A stretch of 64,000 nt of DNA from Monarcha castaneiventris obscurior (lineage: Eukaryota > Chordata > Aves > Passeriformes > Monarchidae): positions 38,276,501 to 38,340,500 of the forward strand of contig JAMPIT010000230.1 in assembly GCA_026261815.1 (NCBI GenBank), read 5' to 3'. A program made the translations under genes and the position numbers. How positions within the stretch are numbered: position 1 is the first letter of the stretch; each line of letters begins with the position of its first letter. Below the pieces are notes generated by a model. That model worked only from the letters and a program-made list of their open reading frames with translations. It ran no database searches and was not told the DNA's origin. Below are positions 11,522 to 24,300 of the stretch, piece by piece.

Positions 11522-14500
11522 AGGATATTTCACATATTAAATTATTTTATATCATTTTTGCTTGCCATAACTTAATGAAATCCTGACACTTTCTTACAAT
11601 AGCCATAGAACACATTTATTGGTGTGTCCGTGTCACATTGAAAGCCAAGTTCCAGATATTATTTTGCTTTTCAAATGTTTAGCTATCATCTGTGCATCCA
11701 CCAGCTTTGCAAAGTTTTGTGATCAGATGTTTGATACTTACTGCTTGAGAAGACCTCTCCAAGGCCACAAATCTGCAAAGATTTCTCCTCTGGGTTTTCT
11801 GAAGGGTTGCATTAAATGAGCAGGAAATGCTTGCAAGAATTGTGTCCTAAGTTGTTATCTCCCTTTTTTTTTTTTCCCCAGCTTCCTTTAAACTATTTCC
11901 TTTTTTGGTTACTTTCATTAAATTTCTTCTTATTCATTGCCTGGTTCTTTATGCAGAAGATGTACTAAATATTCTAATTAAAAGAAAGCCATCTGTACAG
12001 CTCCAGTGTACAGTAATTGAATGCTGCAATGTACATATAAATTTTAGTCAGATCACCTTCATGAAAGAATATAAAGCTTTTAGTACAAGCTGCAAGACTC
12101 CATTTAAAGATTTCTTTTTCAAAAGTAGTCACTGATAATTTTTGTCAGCACCAGCTAATGAATTACGGCACCAACTTTGTGAAGTACAACAAACTTGGGC
12201 TGCATAGAACAATGGGCTGAGCAGCATAGGCAGAGAGCTTTAACCTTTGGCTTGCCTTTCTGTATGCACACTTTGAGTCCCAATAGTAATCTGTTTAATA
12301 TCATAGCAACACCCAATGGAAAGAGTGTGAATAGCAAGGAATCAGTAAGTCTGGCTTTGTTGTTATAATCCTGTACGCTCCATGGTCACACTCCCAGTTG
12401 GCTCAGAGAGGACAAATCATTAGATCCAGCAATAAAGTAGAATATTCTTACAAAACCTTCTTGAGACGGAAAGCTACATGGTAAAGAATGAGAGCTATAA
12501 AATGAAAATAATTTTCTTTTTTTTTTATTTTAAATTTTTTTAATTAATCAGGAAGGTACTGGTAAATGTCGGACATCAAAATAGGAGTCTTGATAAGACA
12601 GCATGTTTATTTACTTCTGTTCCAAAAGATACACTGAAACTGGATTTTAATGACTTTTGATGCTTTCTTAAAGGACATGAATTAGCTCTTAGTTTCTTGA
12701 AGAAAAGATGTCCATGTGAAAAGGTTGTTTCTCTCACAATTGTTGTTGTCAGATGGCATTTAGTCACAAGGATTATTTGGGAAGGGACTATATTAGGGTT
12801 TTAATTTACCTGAGTACTGTCCAGATGCAGATAGAGCATAAGGCAGCCTGGGACAAAGTCACTGAACCATTAACTGAACTCACTCAACTGTGCACAAGGT
12901 ATCTGTAAGATCCCATTTTGTCCTCAAGTTTTAGGAGACAGATTTTGTATCTCCAAATACAGATAATTAGAACTTGTCATAGGGTATTTGGACCACATAA
13001 AAGAGATTGTTTGTGCCCCGTTATTAGAGTAGGGCACTCTTTAAATCCATAATTAAATGATTTGTTGTATTCATTCCTCTTCTTAAGAGGCCAGGGCACA
13101 AACATGATCACCTTAGCAGTGGGGTTGATTCAAGGGACCATTTACATTTTATCCAGTGCAAAAAATTATTCACTCCTAGTTTCTTCTTGTTGTAGATTCC
13201 TGTTAAGGCTTGTATTCAGTTTCTACATCTGTGCTATGAACCTGTATTTAAGCCTCTCAGCAAAGACAGAAGTGTCTTGCATGAAGTAGGAAGGAAAATC
13301 AAGTCTCTTAACGTACTAGGAAAATCACAATTATAGTCTGAAAAGGATCCTCCCAGCATCTCAATAATTGGCATAGAAGGAGAATCATCTCTAGTTTATT
13401 GCTGTGACCTCTTTATGGATATCAGTTAAAAAATGAAGAACTGGAGAACATTAGTGGAAATATGCAACACTATCTGTTATTAACCTCTGCTGCTCAGAGG
13501 GCTCATCTTACTGAGAGAGAAAATGGATCAATCCTTTTAGGGTTAAATTACATTGATTTTGGATTTTCAGATGGATTTCTTTCAGGTGTAGCAGTGAACT
13601 GAAAGGGTTTTGCATTTTGGTCCACATCTCTCATCCAAGCTCAGGTGTTCTGGTTCAGATTTGCCAACTAATAGAAGGTTGCATGAGGCCCATTAAGAAA
13701 GAAATCAGCCTGGCTGCTAGCCATGTACTACTGGCCCGAGGCAGTGGGATTATGGACCAGACAAATCATTTTGGCAGCTCTCCTCCATCCATGCTGCCTT
13801 CCCCAGCTGGGTTCCCTGAGATGTGAGCCTGGTGATGTGTCACCATACATCCTGTGGGATGTATGTTTGTGAGATTAGCATGTTTAGAGGATAAAATGTT
13901 CATGTGTTGCAGGGGCAGTTTTGCCTGGTTACGAAGTCATGGTGGAAGATCTGGAGTAGGCAGCTTTCACATGATGCTGAACAGAAAGACTGGGCACCAT
14001 TGCTCTGGCTTTCATGCCAGAATAAAGCATGGGCCATGACTCAGTTGTATCTTCCCAAAAGGTTACCTCAAACATTAATTTTGAATTCAGAACTCTTCTT
14101 TAGCTAGTTTTTTCTTGGCAAATGAGATGTAAATTTTGAGTCTAGCCCAGAGTCATACATCTAAGCTGGCCCAGGCAGGACAGCAATGCAGCAGGAAAGC
14201 AGTGTTACAACTGCAAGGAAAGGAGGGCACACAAGGCACTTTGGAGGCTCTGTACTCTGTACCTTCTAAAAGCAAGAACACATCCATCCTTCTTGGACTT
14301 TATAACTTCAATTACTGTCTGTTGTTTCTTAAAAATTGTGGAACTGAGCACTTGCAGCTCTAGGCCCCTCTGCTTCAACCCAGTCACATTGTAAAGGTTA
14401 TTTTCTGTCTCTTCTAACGTTTTGCTGCTCAGTTGTATGGTGCCTAGGTAAACTGAGCATCACTGTGTCTGTGTTAGTGAATTATTCTCATTAAGGGGCC

Positions 14501-17500
14501 TTCTCCATCCAACTCCTTGGCTTCATTCCATTCCAAAAGGAGTTGCTCCACTGTCGTGCTTGCTCAACTAATAAGTATTTCATGATGTTCAGTCTTAGAT
14601 TTACAGTACAAAATAATTGGTTGTCCCATAAAAAATTACTTAATATCTTTGCATTTCTTTCAGACTGAGAAAGCACAGTCATCTCCAGAAAACTGCAAAA
14701 TCTCAATGCTTGGCAGATTCTGTGTCAACTTCATAAATATTCTGAGTAGCTTTGAGTGATTATTATTTTAGTGGGTTTTATTTGTGAGGGTTTTTTTGTT
14801 TTCCCTTTATTAGCACCGCCTTTCTGAGACAAATAGACCTACAGGGCCTACTGGGTATATTTTTACCCTATAGAGAATTCAGCCCCATGTGAAACTAATT
14901 GTATGGGCCTGGTGCAGCCACACTGAAAGTCAGCAAGTGAATTCTGTAGCGCTCCATGTCTCCATCGAGATGTGAAGAGCGCTGCTAATAATGAAGGTAG
15001 CTCGCTCTCAGTCTTTCAGTACTGCATCTATTTTTGTTGGTGAATAGGAGACTTCACATGAAATCTTGCTCATCCATGACATTTTGCAATCACTGAATTA
15101 AATTAAAACTTCCTAGCTCATCTCTCAGTAACAAATTGGCTTCTGTTTGGATGGGCAAGTTTAGGGTACGATATTTACGCAGAGTTTTTGTTCATTTCCC
15201 AGCATCCTTGCATGTTTTTAGATAACTTCATTTTCTCTTTCTGAATAAATGCAAAAATTTAACAAGTTCTTACTTTTCTCTCTGGAATTTCACAGGAACA
15301 TGTCTCAGTTGTGGTAATTGTCCTCTGCTGATATGTCCATTATGCCCCCTCACAGCATTTTCTAGTCATTATAGTACTTCCTAATTTTAATTTGCTTTGT
15401 AAATACTTTGAGTTGTCAGAGGACATTAGCCCAGTTTCTGTCTCAGAGAAAATTTAAAGGAAGTGAGACACATGAATGCTATATTACATTATCAAGAATC
15501 TTCATCTTATTGCTAATTTAATTACAGATATCTGACAAAAAGAAAGAAGAGGGAATTACTGTCCTTGTGTAGGTTAAGAGCCCCACAAGTAACAAGTGAC
15601 TGTGTCATTTTGATACTGACTTTTACTGAAGTAAAAACTCTTAAATAGAAAGAAATTATCTGCAACAATACAGATATATTTGCAAATACCTCATATCTTG
15701 CTTTAATCATTACTGGGCATGTTTGGGTTTTTTGTTCTTTTTTTCATCTTGAAAGTGTTCAAAGCACTGCATTTTTATGGACCCATTTCACCAAAATCAA
15801 TGGATATTTTCTGCCTCTCTCCTTAGTTTAAATATTTCTCTTAGGACATCTCTCAGGTTCTTCCACCATGGAGAGTAAATTCAAATAGTTAATCTTCGCT
15901 TCAGTGAAGTGGACTTAGAACTTGGAATGCTCTATTTAGAGCAATGTGTTTTCTGGGATATTGTGCCTAAAAGGGTGATGAGGGAACAGTATTCCAGTTG
16001 AGGGTTAAGTGTGTAACGGATATTAACAATATTTTCCACTGGTTTTATCTTAGTGGATAAAAAAATGCTATCTTGTTTGTCATTAGTGATGCTGTAAATT
16101 GTTTTTCTGAGTGAATGAACTTGAAATGTTTTGTTTGATAACTTTTTTAGCCCCTGTCTCTTGGTGCTTTATTTTTTTATTTATTGTCTGTTCATTGATA
16201 TACATAAAACACTGAAAAACTCTTCCAAATATTTCTTCATGGGGCATTTACCTAGCTGTCTGTATACATGTATATGTTTTTGACATTTTAAACTAGATAA
16301 AATAGCAGCCCAAACTCTAAACTAGGTATTGGTTTGCAGGTATCTTGAAACATTTGTTGAATGCTACAGAGAACTTAGAATAAAGGGGATTCTGCCAGGT
16401 TTGCTGCTGGTAATACTCAGTGAAGCTAATTTAAAAAGTGGGTTATCTTTTCCATATTGATATCCTCAAAAATTGTCTGTACTAAAAATCCCCAAATTTT
16501 CTTACTTGTATTCTCAGTTCCCTTCATGCATATGATATGAACATTATCTGAGTCTTTTATATTGTCTACCTTCTAAGAATTCAGGTTTTTAAATACTTTC
16601 ATTGTTACCTGCTGACTGCACTATATAAGTTCTTCCTTATTGTGTCAGAAAATATGATCCATGTAAAGACCTTCATAAAAAAATAGCAGTTTAACAAATT
16701 TTCTATTTATTTTTCCTGTTTTCAATTTTTGGCTGTCATTTTTTATGGAATTGCTGTTATCTTTCACTTTCTGTGCTCCCTAAATACACAAATGCTCAGC
16801 TCATTGTTAGCAGAAATTTCTTTTATACTGCGAGCCCTCTGAACACTCTTTTAAATTCTCTTGGTTTCATCTCCATTCAAAGTCTTCATCTTTGACAAAC
16901 AGTTAAAATCTTTAACTCCTGCTTGAGTGTTGGTGATGACCATGAGGCTGCTGTAACCCCGTCCTACTTTGGACCCCATGTGCTTCCATGCCCTCAGCAA
17001 TGTGCAGGTGCTGTACCAACTCAGGTGTCTCTGACAAACTGTTTCATGCAGAATGGGCTCTGTGGACCTATTGCCTGGGTCATGTTGGATGTTAAGAGGT
17101 GCTTGGGTGGTGTGTACAGCTCTCAGAAGAGATTGTCCCTAGGGAAATAGAGTTTCATTTTTCAAACATCGCGTAATGGTTAAGATCACATGGACTTTGC
17201 AGAAAATGGTCATAAGCCTAGAATTCTAACCAAGGAACTACAGTATGGGTACTGAGTTATTGGAAAATATAAAACCTTTTGCTTAGAAAAAGCTAGATCT
17301 CTGTGACTTTGGTTTGTGGCTTGTGCAGGCTTCTATGATGTGGGCAAAACCTCATGACTGCTCCATGTTCTGCCCTCCCTTTTAGACCCACAGCTGTCAC
17401 ACACGACCAGCACAGACTCCTGGCTTTGCCCTCCAGAATTCTGACACTTGGCCAAACAGCATTTGTAGTTAATCAAACAGGTACCAACTCTTCAGCCAGA

Positions 17501-20381
17501 AATTTCCAACAGCTTGTGACTTCAACTGAAATCAAGTGTTTCTTGGACTTTTAAAGTTTCCTTCCTTTCAAAGACAGCCTTTAAAATTTGATGATATTTG
17601 TCTTGCTTCATGGCATTCTTAAGAATTTCAAATGTGAAGTGTGTCATTTTGTACCACTGAAAAAGACAGGTTTTATTTCTTCGTAATAATGTTTATGTAA
17701 CCTTCAGCTGTCCTTGCTGTGCTGACATTGCTGTAAGTGCTTCTGGTTTCATAGCACACATTTCCAGGTCATGAAGCAAAGATCCATTCCAATTTCCTAG
17801 GTTTCTTGGATCTTAAAGACTGTGTATTCTTTAGATTCTTTAAAGGCAAGGGATATTTTTCTAAAAAGTGAAAAAGAAAAATTCCTATCTTCTCAAGATT
17901 TTATCTCATTTCCATTTAGTCCAAAAAAACTCCCTTTGGTTAGGAGGATACAGAATTATTTGTTTACCCAGTAAACCCCAATAGCTGGTATGAGCTAATT
18001 TCTTGGAGGAATGAGGGCTGAGCGAATTTGTATTTAAGATATTAGAAGGTGTGTATCAGTGCTAAGTCATGTAATTCGAGCTCGTGAGGAAAGCTGTGTG
18101 AGAGAAGACAGAATGCTGACATCGTCTAAAGCCTGCTTTTCCAAAAAGATATAAAGTTGTTGATGATGGGGACAGTCTCAGAGATCTGAAGTGCTACGTA
18201 TTTACGTTGTGTTTCATTTGATCTTGTACTGGTCTGTAAGTTACTAGGAAAAGAACAGTATCTTTTTGTATTTCAAAAAGCTATATGATCAAATACTGAG
18301 TTTTGTAATCTGGCTGTATAATTAAGGAGAAAGTCTTTTGCAGGGTTGGGGTTTTTTTATTACTTTGTAACTAGAGGTAACAAAAAATGCATAAGATCAG
18401 TTTGTTTGTGATATCTCAGTAATTCAGGCTATGATGTATAAAACAGCATTACTGCAGTTTAGATTAAAATCTTTCACTTGGTTTATAAGAATGAAAGTTA
18501 GAGAACAATATGGCATATAAATGAGAAAAGATTATTCCTCTTTTCTTCCTGTCACAGTACCACCTGTCATATCTTTCCTAAGATTTCCAAAAGTCTGCAG
18601 CATAAACAGAGAACTGCATTCCTTTCTCATTCATAATATCTAGTGGCAATGAACTGTGCCACAGTTTATCTAAACTAATTTCAATATATGCTTTTTTTTT
18701 TTCTTTTAACTCATGGGCATTTTTTGCTGTTAAGAGTGACTATGTAAATCTTCTAATTCAGAAAATCCATTCCCTTTATGGGAAATGGTGGATATATCTG
18801 TTTATGAACAAAAAAGTCCCTTCTGTATGCTACTGCTGCATAAGCAGCACAGCTGAGAGTGTGTGCACTGAATTCTGTCTTGCCTCATAGATCAGCAGGA
18901 GAAGTGTCGACAAGTTTCTGGTCCAGGGACAGTGCTGTTCCTTGGATGCACTTGTAAAAGCCAAGACAAGACAGACGAGTTGCGCAGGTGTTATGGCAGG
19001 CAAAATTTATGAGCCAGAAAGATTCACAGCTTGAATTTCAGATTGTTTAGGTCTAAAGGGCTGGCAATTTAAAACAAGGCAATGCAAATAAATAAAAACA
19101 TGCAAATAAGAGCATGGAACAATGTCGAACATTGTAAAGTTATCTGTACGTGATTCAGATTTCAGGGAGGAATTCTGCTTTTGCATGAGCTGGGGCCAGC
19201 AGTGGCACAACTCCTCCTGTTTATTCCTCTCCTGCATTACTTTATTAGTCCCTTCAGGACACTTTCAGTGATGGAGTACATCTGCTTTGCAGACCCTACC
19301 ACTGCAGTATAGTGTTGTCACACCTGAGCCAACTAGTTTAAAAGTCATTTAAAAAGCCAACTTGAGCAAGGCTGAGCACAGCCTAACCACTTTAGCTCAT
19401 AGTGTGTTATGCTCAATAATAATAATTCCCAGCAAGTGGGAATTCTCATGATGTTATTTGTTTTTTAACTGAGGAAAATTATTTCCCTTTCAGGCCTTTC
19501 ATAGAAAAATGCTTCCTTTACTCCTCCCTCCCTCACACTTTTTCACTTGCTTTCACACTGAACACTTCTAAATTCAAAAGTAGAGAAATTTTTGTCAAAA
19601 GTTTCAGTCTGAACCTTTAACCTGTAAATTCCAACTAACCTGAACCAAAAAGTTATATTGAAGCTTAACAATGTGCAAATAGATATTTTTAGACACACTC
19701 CTTTGGGCATCTGTATTTCAGCCAGAAGTGGAAGCCTCTGGGAGTGGGCTTTTCAGATGTCCCAATAAAATCGGAGTATTGAATTTTCACATGTTTTGGA
19801 ACACTGCTGTAAATCAATAAACATCCAGGCGAGGTGCCTTGAAGCACCCTTGGGTGGCAGACAGCCTTATTGAGGGTCTCAGCTGGGTTTGTCCCATCAG
19901 GGCTGGTACAGAGGATTTTCTACAAAGTCACTTTCACTGGCAGAGAATGTGGAAAATTTGGTAGCTGGAAAGAGAGGATATGTATCCAAACTTCTTAGTA
20001 ATTCTGTGAACAGGAGTCATCCTGCAGGTGCTTGGTGTGTCCCTAAGCATTTTGGGAAAAATTTGGCACTGATGCCCTTAGGAAGGAGTTTGTAGTGAGA
20101 AAGGGAGTGTCATGGGAAAGGGAAGACACATATAATGGGAAAAAGTACACAGGGCCTGTCCTCCCCTTGTAGTCTTGCCTTTCTGCCACACTGCCTCCCT
20201 CCCTCCCTCCTTCCAAAAGTAAACCTGTCCCTGGCACCAGAGGAGCATTGAGGAATCTTCTGCAGGCCTTCCCCTCCAAGCACAAAGTGACATGAAGTGT
20301 CTGAAGTAGTGTGTGAAGATGTTTCCCTTCGAGATTCATCCAGACAAAGTAAGATGAGTGGTATCACAATAGCAGTTCCCA

Positions 20382-20450
20382 TATGTTTTGAATACCAGAA
20401 GCCTCTCTCTCTCTTCTCCGTATGTTTTGAATACCAGCAGCCTCTTGCAT
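20382..20450. repeat. local tandem duplication
   Basis: 'tatgttttgaataccag' occurs at 20382-20398 and again at 20421-20437. Each copy is followed by an A/CAGCCTCT block and then CT-rich sequence. The period is 39 bp with a few substitutions, so this is a small, fairly recent duplication. Confidence 0.85.
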
Positions 20451-21272
20451 ACTTGAAGTGTCTCTCTCCCCCTTCTCCTCGAATGGTACTGCAAAACAGA
20501 GGAAAGCCATTCAGCCTTGATAGCTCTGGGAAAGCAGGAGGCTAAGTTTCTATTTGATTTTTTTTGTTTGTTTGTCACAGCAGTAATGTCATTATGCTGG
20601 TCAGCAGTCCTGAGCAGCTGTAAAAGCCCCATTTCTTAGCCATTTCTCTGAGCCTTTCTTGTTTGAATGGCAGCATTTGATCACAAGATCATAGAAAGGT
20701 CTTTCCCAAGTTCAATCACAGGAACTTGAAAGAAGGGCAAAGCAGCCCACATTTTACTCGGGCTGCCTCAGTGTCTGTGATGTGTCTGCAATTTATCTTC
20801 TACAATGTAAGAGACATCAAGAGGGAGGGGAAAGGTGATGGATATCTGATTTTACATTTGTCCTTTTTGTTAAAGCTCATTAAAGCAGCATTTTATATGT
20901 AGCCTTTACCCTACCACCCAGTATATAATCCTTCAGTATATAATATTTTTGGAATTGCTGCTGTTCAGCAAAGAAAAAGAAACGAAAAAATGAGAGAAAA
21001 AGGGTGAAGGAGTAATTTAACTTTTAGATTGCACAGATATGGTATAAAAAATACCTTTCAAATGCCGAGTTTAACAATCCTTACTTCACATAAGACTTAC
21101 ATTTCAAAAAATGCAAATTATAGCTACAAAAGAAATCCCCAAAAAACAACTAAAGATGTATATATCCCAGTTGTCATGGGTGGCTCTTCAGTTACAGTAT
21201 TGTATTACTGAATACAGTCAGCATCTTTCTCTATTAGGTTACTGATTACACTATGAATTCACTGATTTTGAG

Positions 21273-21377
21273 CCTTTTTTTTCCTCTTTTTCCTTCCCTT
21301 TCCCTTTTCCTCTTCATTTTCTTTCTTCCTTTTTTTTCCCTTCCCTTTTTCCCCTCTTCCCCTCCTTCTCCCTCTGT
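21273..21377. repeat. polypyrimidine tract (about 100 bp)
   Basis: Almost uninterrupted C/T on the + strand, without a fixed period. The minus-strand open frame across it (21246-21461, rich in Lys, Arg, Glu and Gly) comes from the purine run and is not a gene. Confidence 0.9.
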
Positions 21378-24300
21378 CCACCCTTCAGTAAGTACTGTAA
21401 TTTTCTGACCATATATGAAGTTTTTAAGTTCAGAGCTTATACTATAAGAATTTGTATTCAAATAATGTATTTGAATTTTAAAAAATGTATTAAAATTAAG
21501 AAAATATGACCCAGAAGCCTCCTACCTGTATTCTCATCTGGATTTCCCCCTCCAACCTCACCCATGGTAACAGCAACATGAATGAGCACCTTTCAAAGTG
21601 CTCTCCTTCAAGAAATTCTTCATCAGCTGAATTTGACATTACAGTGTAATGAAAACCTCAGCATCTGGAATTTTCAAAAGAAGCCTGGTAGCATAGGAGT
21701 AAATATATTGTTAAAGCCTGTATTTCACTGATGTAGGAGTTGATGTAATTGGTTATTTTTATCTCTAATTTATCTTATTTCAGACTAGCCCCAAGGGTGG
21801 CTCTAATAGAAACCAGGGAAAAGTGAGCTGGATTCTTTGAAAGCAGAGAGCATTCTTCTTGAATGTGAGCAGTAGCACCAAGAAACTTGCTTTTGCCTTA
21901 GGATGCTGTAATTCCAACAGCTGTGAGGTGGATACAAGTTTAGGTTGAGCAGCTCCTTTTCTATATGAGTTATCTTTACTTCAGCATACTGAGTAAAATG
22001 TAGGAAGAAATAGTCATTGAAAGGCTTAAATGCTTTTTTTTTTTTTTTGTGATTAAGGTGTTGGTAGGCAGTTTTTAATTTATATATGTTTTGCCTGCCT
22101 GTAATTTCAACCAAATAGTCCTTTTGTGTGTCTCATGACCCAAGCTGCCGATACAGCATTGTATGCTAGGAGCTGCATCCAATGTGGGGTTTAATTTCAG
22201 TGCTAAGAAAATAGGAGATGTACATGGGAAATAATAGTTGAAGGTGGAAAATATTGAAGATATTGGGATTGGGGTGTGCCTTAAATTTAATTTTAAAGCT
22301 TTTTTTTTCCCCAAGGCATTGCTTGTTTGCTGGCTTTGGAAGAGTAAAAAATATTCAGCACCCCTAAAAATGTACATAAGGAGTGTTCTGAATTGGGATT
22401 CTGCTGTTCTGATCATTTTGTGTGACCATTGATTCCAGACGGTTTTTCTGAATACCAGAGTAGTGACATAAAGGAGGCTTATTCTGTAAGTATTTGGTAT
22501 CTGTTAGTAATTTAACATTTTTGACATTTTTTGAACTAGTTTGAGTGGGAGGTATGTCTGTTCCATTAATTTACGTGGATACTCAGGTGTTGAAGTCTAT
22601 TAGGCTTAATTGAAACTATTGACCATTAATCAACATTAATATAACCAAGTGTATGAAAATCAATTGATAGAGCCATATTGTCAGACCTGGGAAATAAAAC
22701 TTTCTTCATCCAACAAAAACAACTTGGAAGCTGAGAGCTATTTGTAACACAAGAAAGATCAACTCAGGATCAGGAAAAAGATCCACCCTGCCGTTAAGGC
22801 GAGAGTTTCAAAAAGATGCTAATTATATTGATTTTGGTAGTGGTTTTTGTTCAACAGATGTTCTTCTCCTAGGAAATACGCGAGGACCACCAACATACTT
22901 CAAACAGACCCCCAGAAAAGAGCAGTCACCACATAATGGCTTTCAGTCATCACTGATGTGTCTGAATCAATGGCTAATTTGTTACATCATTACCATTTCT
23001 CATGCATCAGATCCTGTACCTAGCAGTAAACATGAAAACCTTTCTGCCTGATTGCTGCATATCTTCTAATAACAAACACAGATTTAATTCTATTTATTTT
23101 CATGCTTCTGACCTTTTGCAGGGAAAAAAAAACAATATAGGCAGAGACTAGTGGTAACTGCTGTGCAAGATTGCCATTGTAATTAGCCCATTTTCCAGGA
23201 ACACAGTGATTCCCAAGCAGTCCAGTCTCAATCTGAAACCTGTAATAGTGCCCTAAGGAGATATCGGGCAAGGCTTTAGCCAGCACAAGTGCATTTAATA
23301 AAACTAAATGTGGCTGTCAGAACTTACAAACACTAGTTAAGATATCAAAGTAGCTCAGTTATCTAACACAGCTGATGGATTCCAGATTGGGGTCTATCGA
23401 CGGTTTATGTACAGCATCTAAGAGGGATGTGGCAGGGGAAGATTAGGCAGGGGAAGACACGATGCCAAGTTCATTGGGATGTCAGTCCTACTACAACTAT
23501 GAGCAGAGACCTTTATTAGGTACCACAGGGCAAACTCCACCCATTATGCTTTTTGTGAGGGAGTTCAGCTGTTAGGAATATGGTATGTTTGGTCTTTGTT
23601 TAATCCACATTTAGGGGGGTTTTTTTGTGTTTCTTAAACTGCTACTTTCTTAGTAAGGACCAGCTTAACCTGCACAAGCAACTACTTGGAAAACAGCTAA
23701 CTTCATCTCACTTTCCTTACACCTTGGAGAGAGTATCTCGATTAATAAAATGGTTGTCCATCACTTTTTCCTGTTCCCAGCAGGCTTAGTGCAGTGTGTC
23801 TTCCCTGCAGCTAGCATTGCCTTGCTGTCACCATCTCTTTTATGCCAGCATTTCAAAAATTTCCTCCATGGGTTTTGAGCAGCCTCAGCTGCACTGAACT
23901 TCTAGAAAATACAATCCTGCATCTCCATGTCCTGTGCCTGCAGCACTAGATCAGACACAGTCTGCATCTTGTCACTTATCCACTCCTGAAATGAAGGGTT
24001 TTGCTGGATGATGACACAGCACAGATTCCTGCACTCTTGGTAAGCAGACTGGGCACCAATGACTTTGACCTAGAGCTTGTGTGTTGTGTCCTTTCCTCAA
24101 TGCAGAGTCAAAATTGCTTAATGTTTTCGCTTGTGAAAGATTAGACAGCAGAAACCTTCTGTTTTCTGATAACCTCTTTTGATAACAAGTCTGTGTCATT
24201 GGAGCTAAATCCCTGTGACAGTTACTTGTGTTGGTATATCCCTTTTGCTTGGGCTTTTCAAGCTCTGATACATGTGAAATATGCTGACTTGAATATGCCT

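Noticed and set aside
13844..13865. 9-bp hairpin CATACATCC-TGTG-GGATGTATG
   Set aside because: A stem this short is expected by chance many times in 64 kb; I recorded only longer or spacer-free cases as findings.
20670..20760. Possible CR1 remnant around GATCATAGAAAGGTC
   Set aside because: Only a few words match, in an order that does not follow the CR1 end; not supported.
21246..21461. Minus-strand Lys/Arg/Glu/Gly-rich frame
   Set aside because: Produced by the polypyrimidine tract; such low-complexity frames arise automatically.
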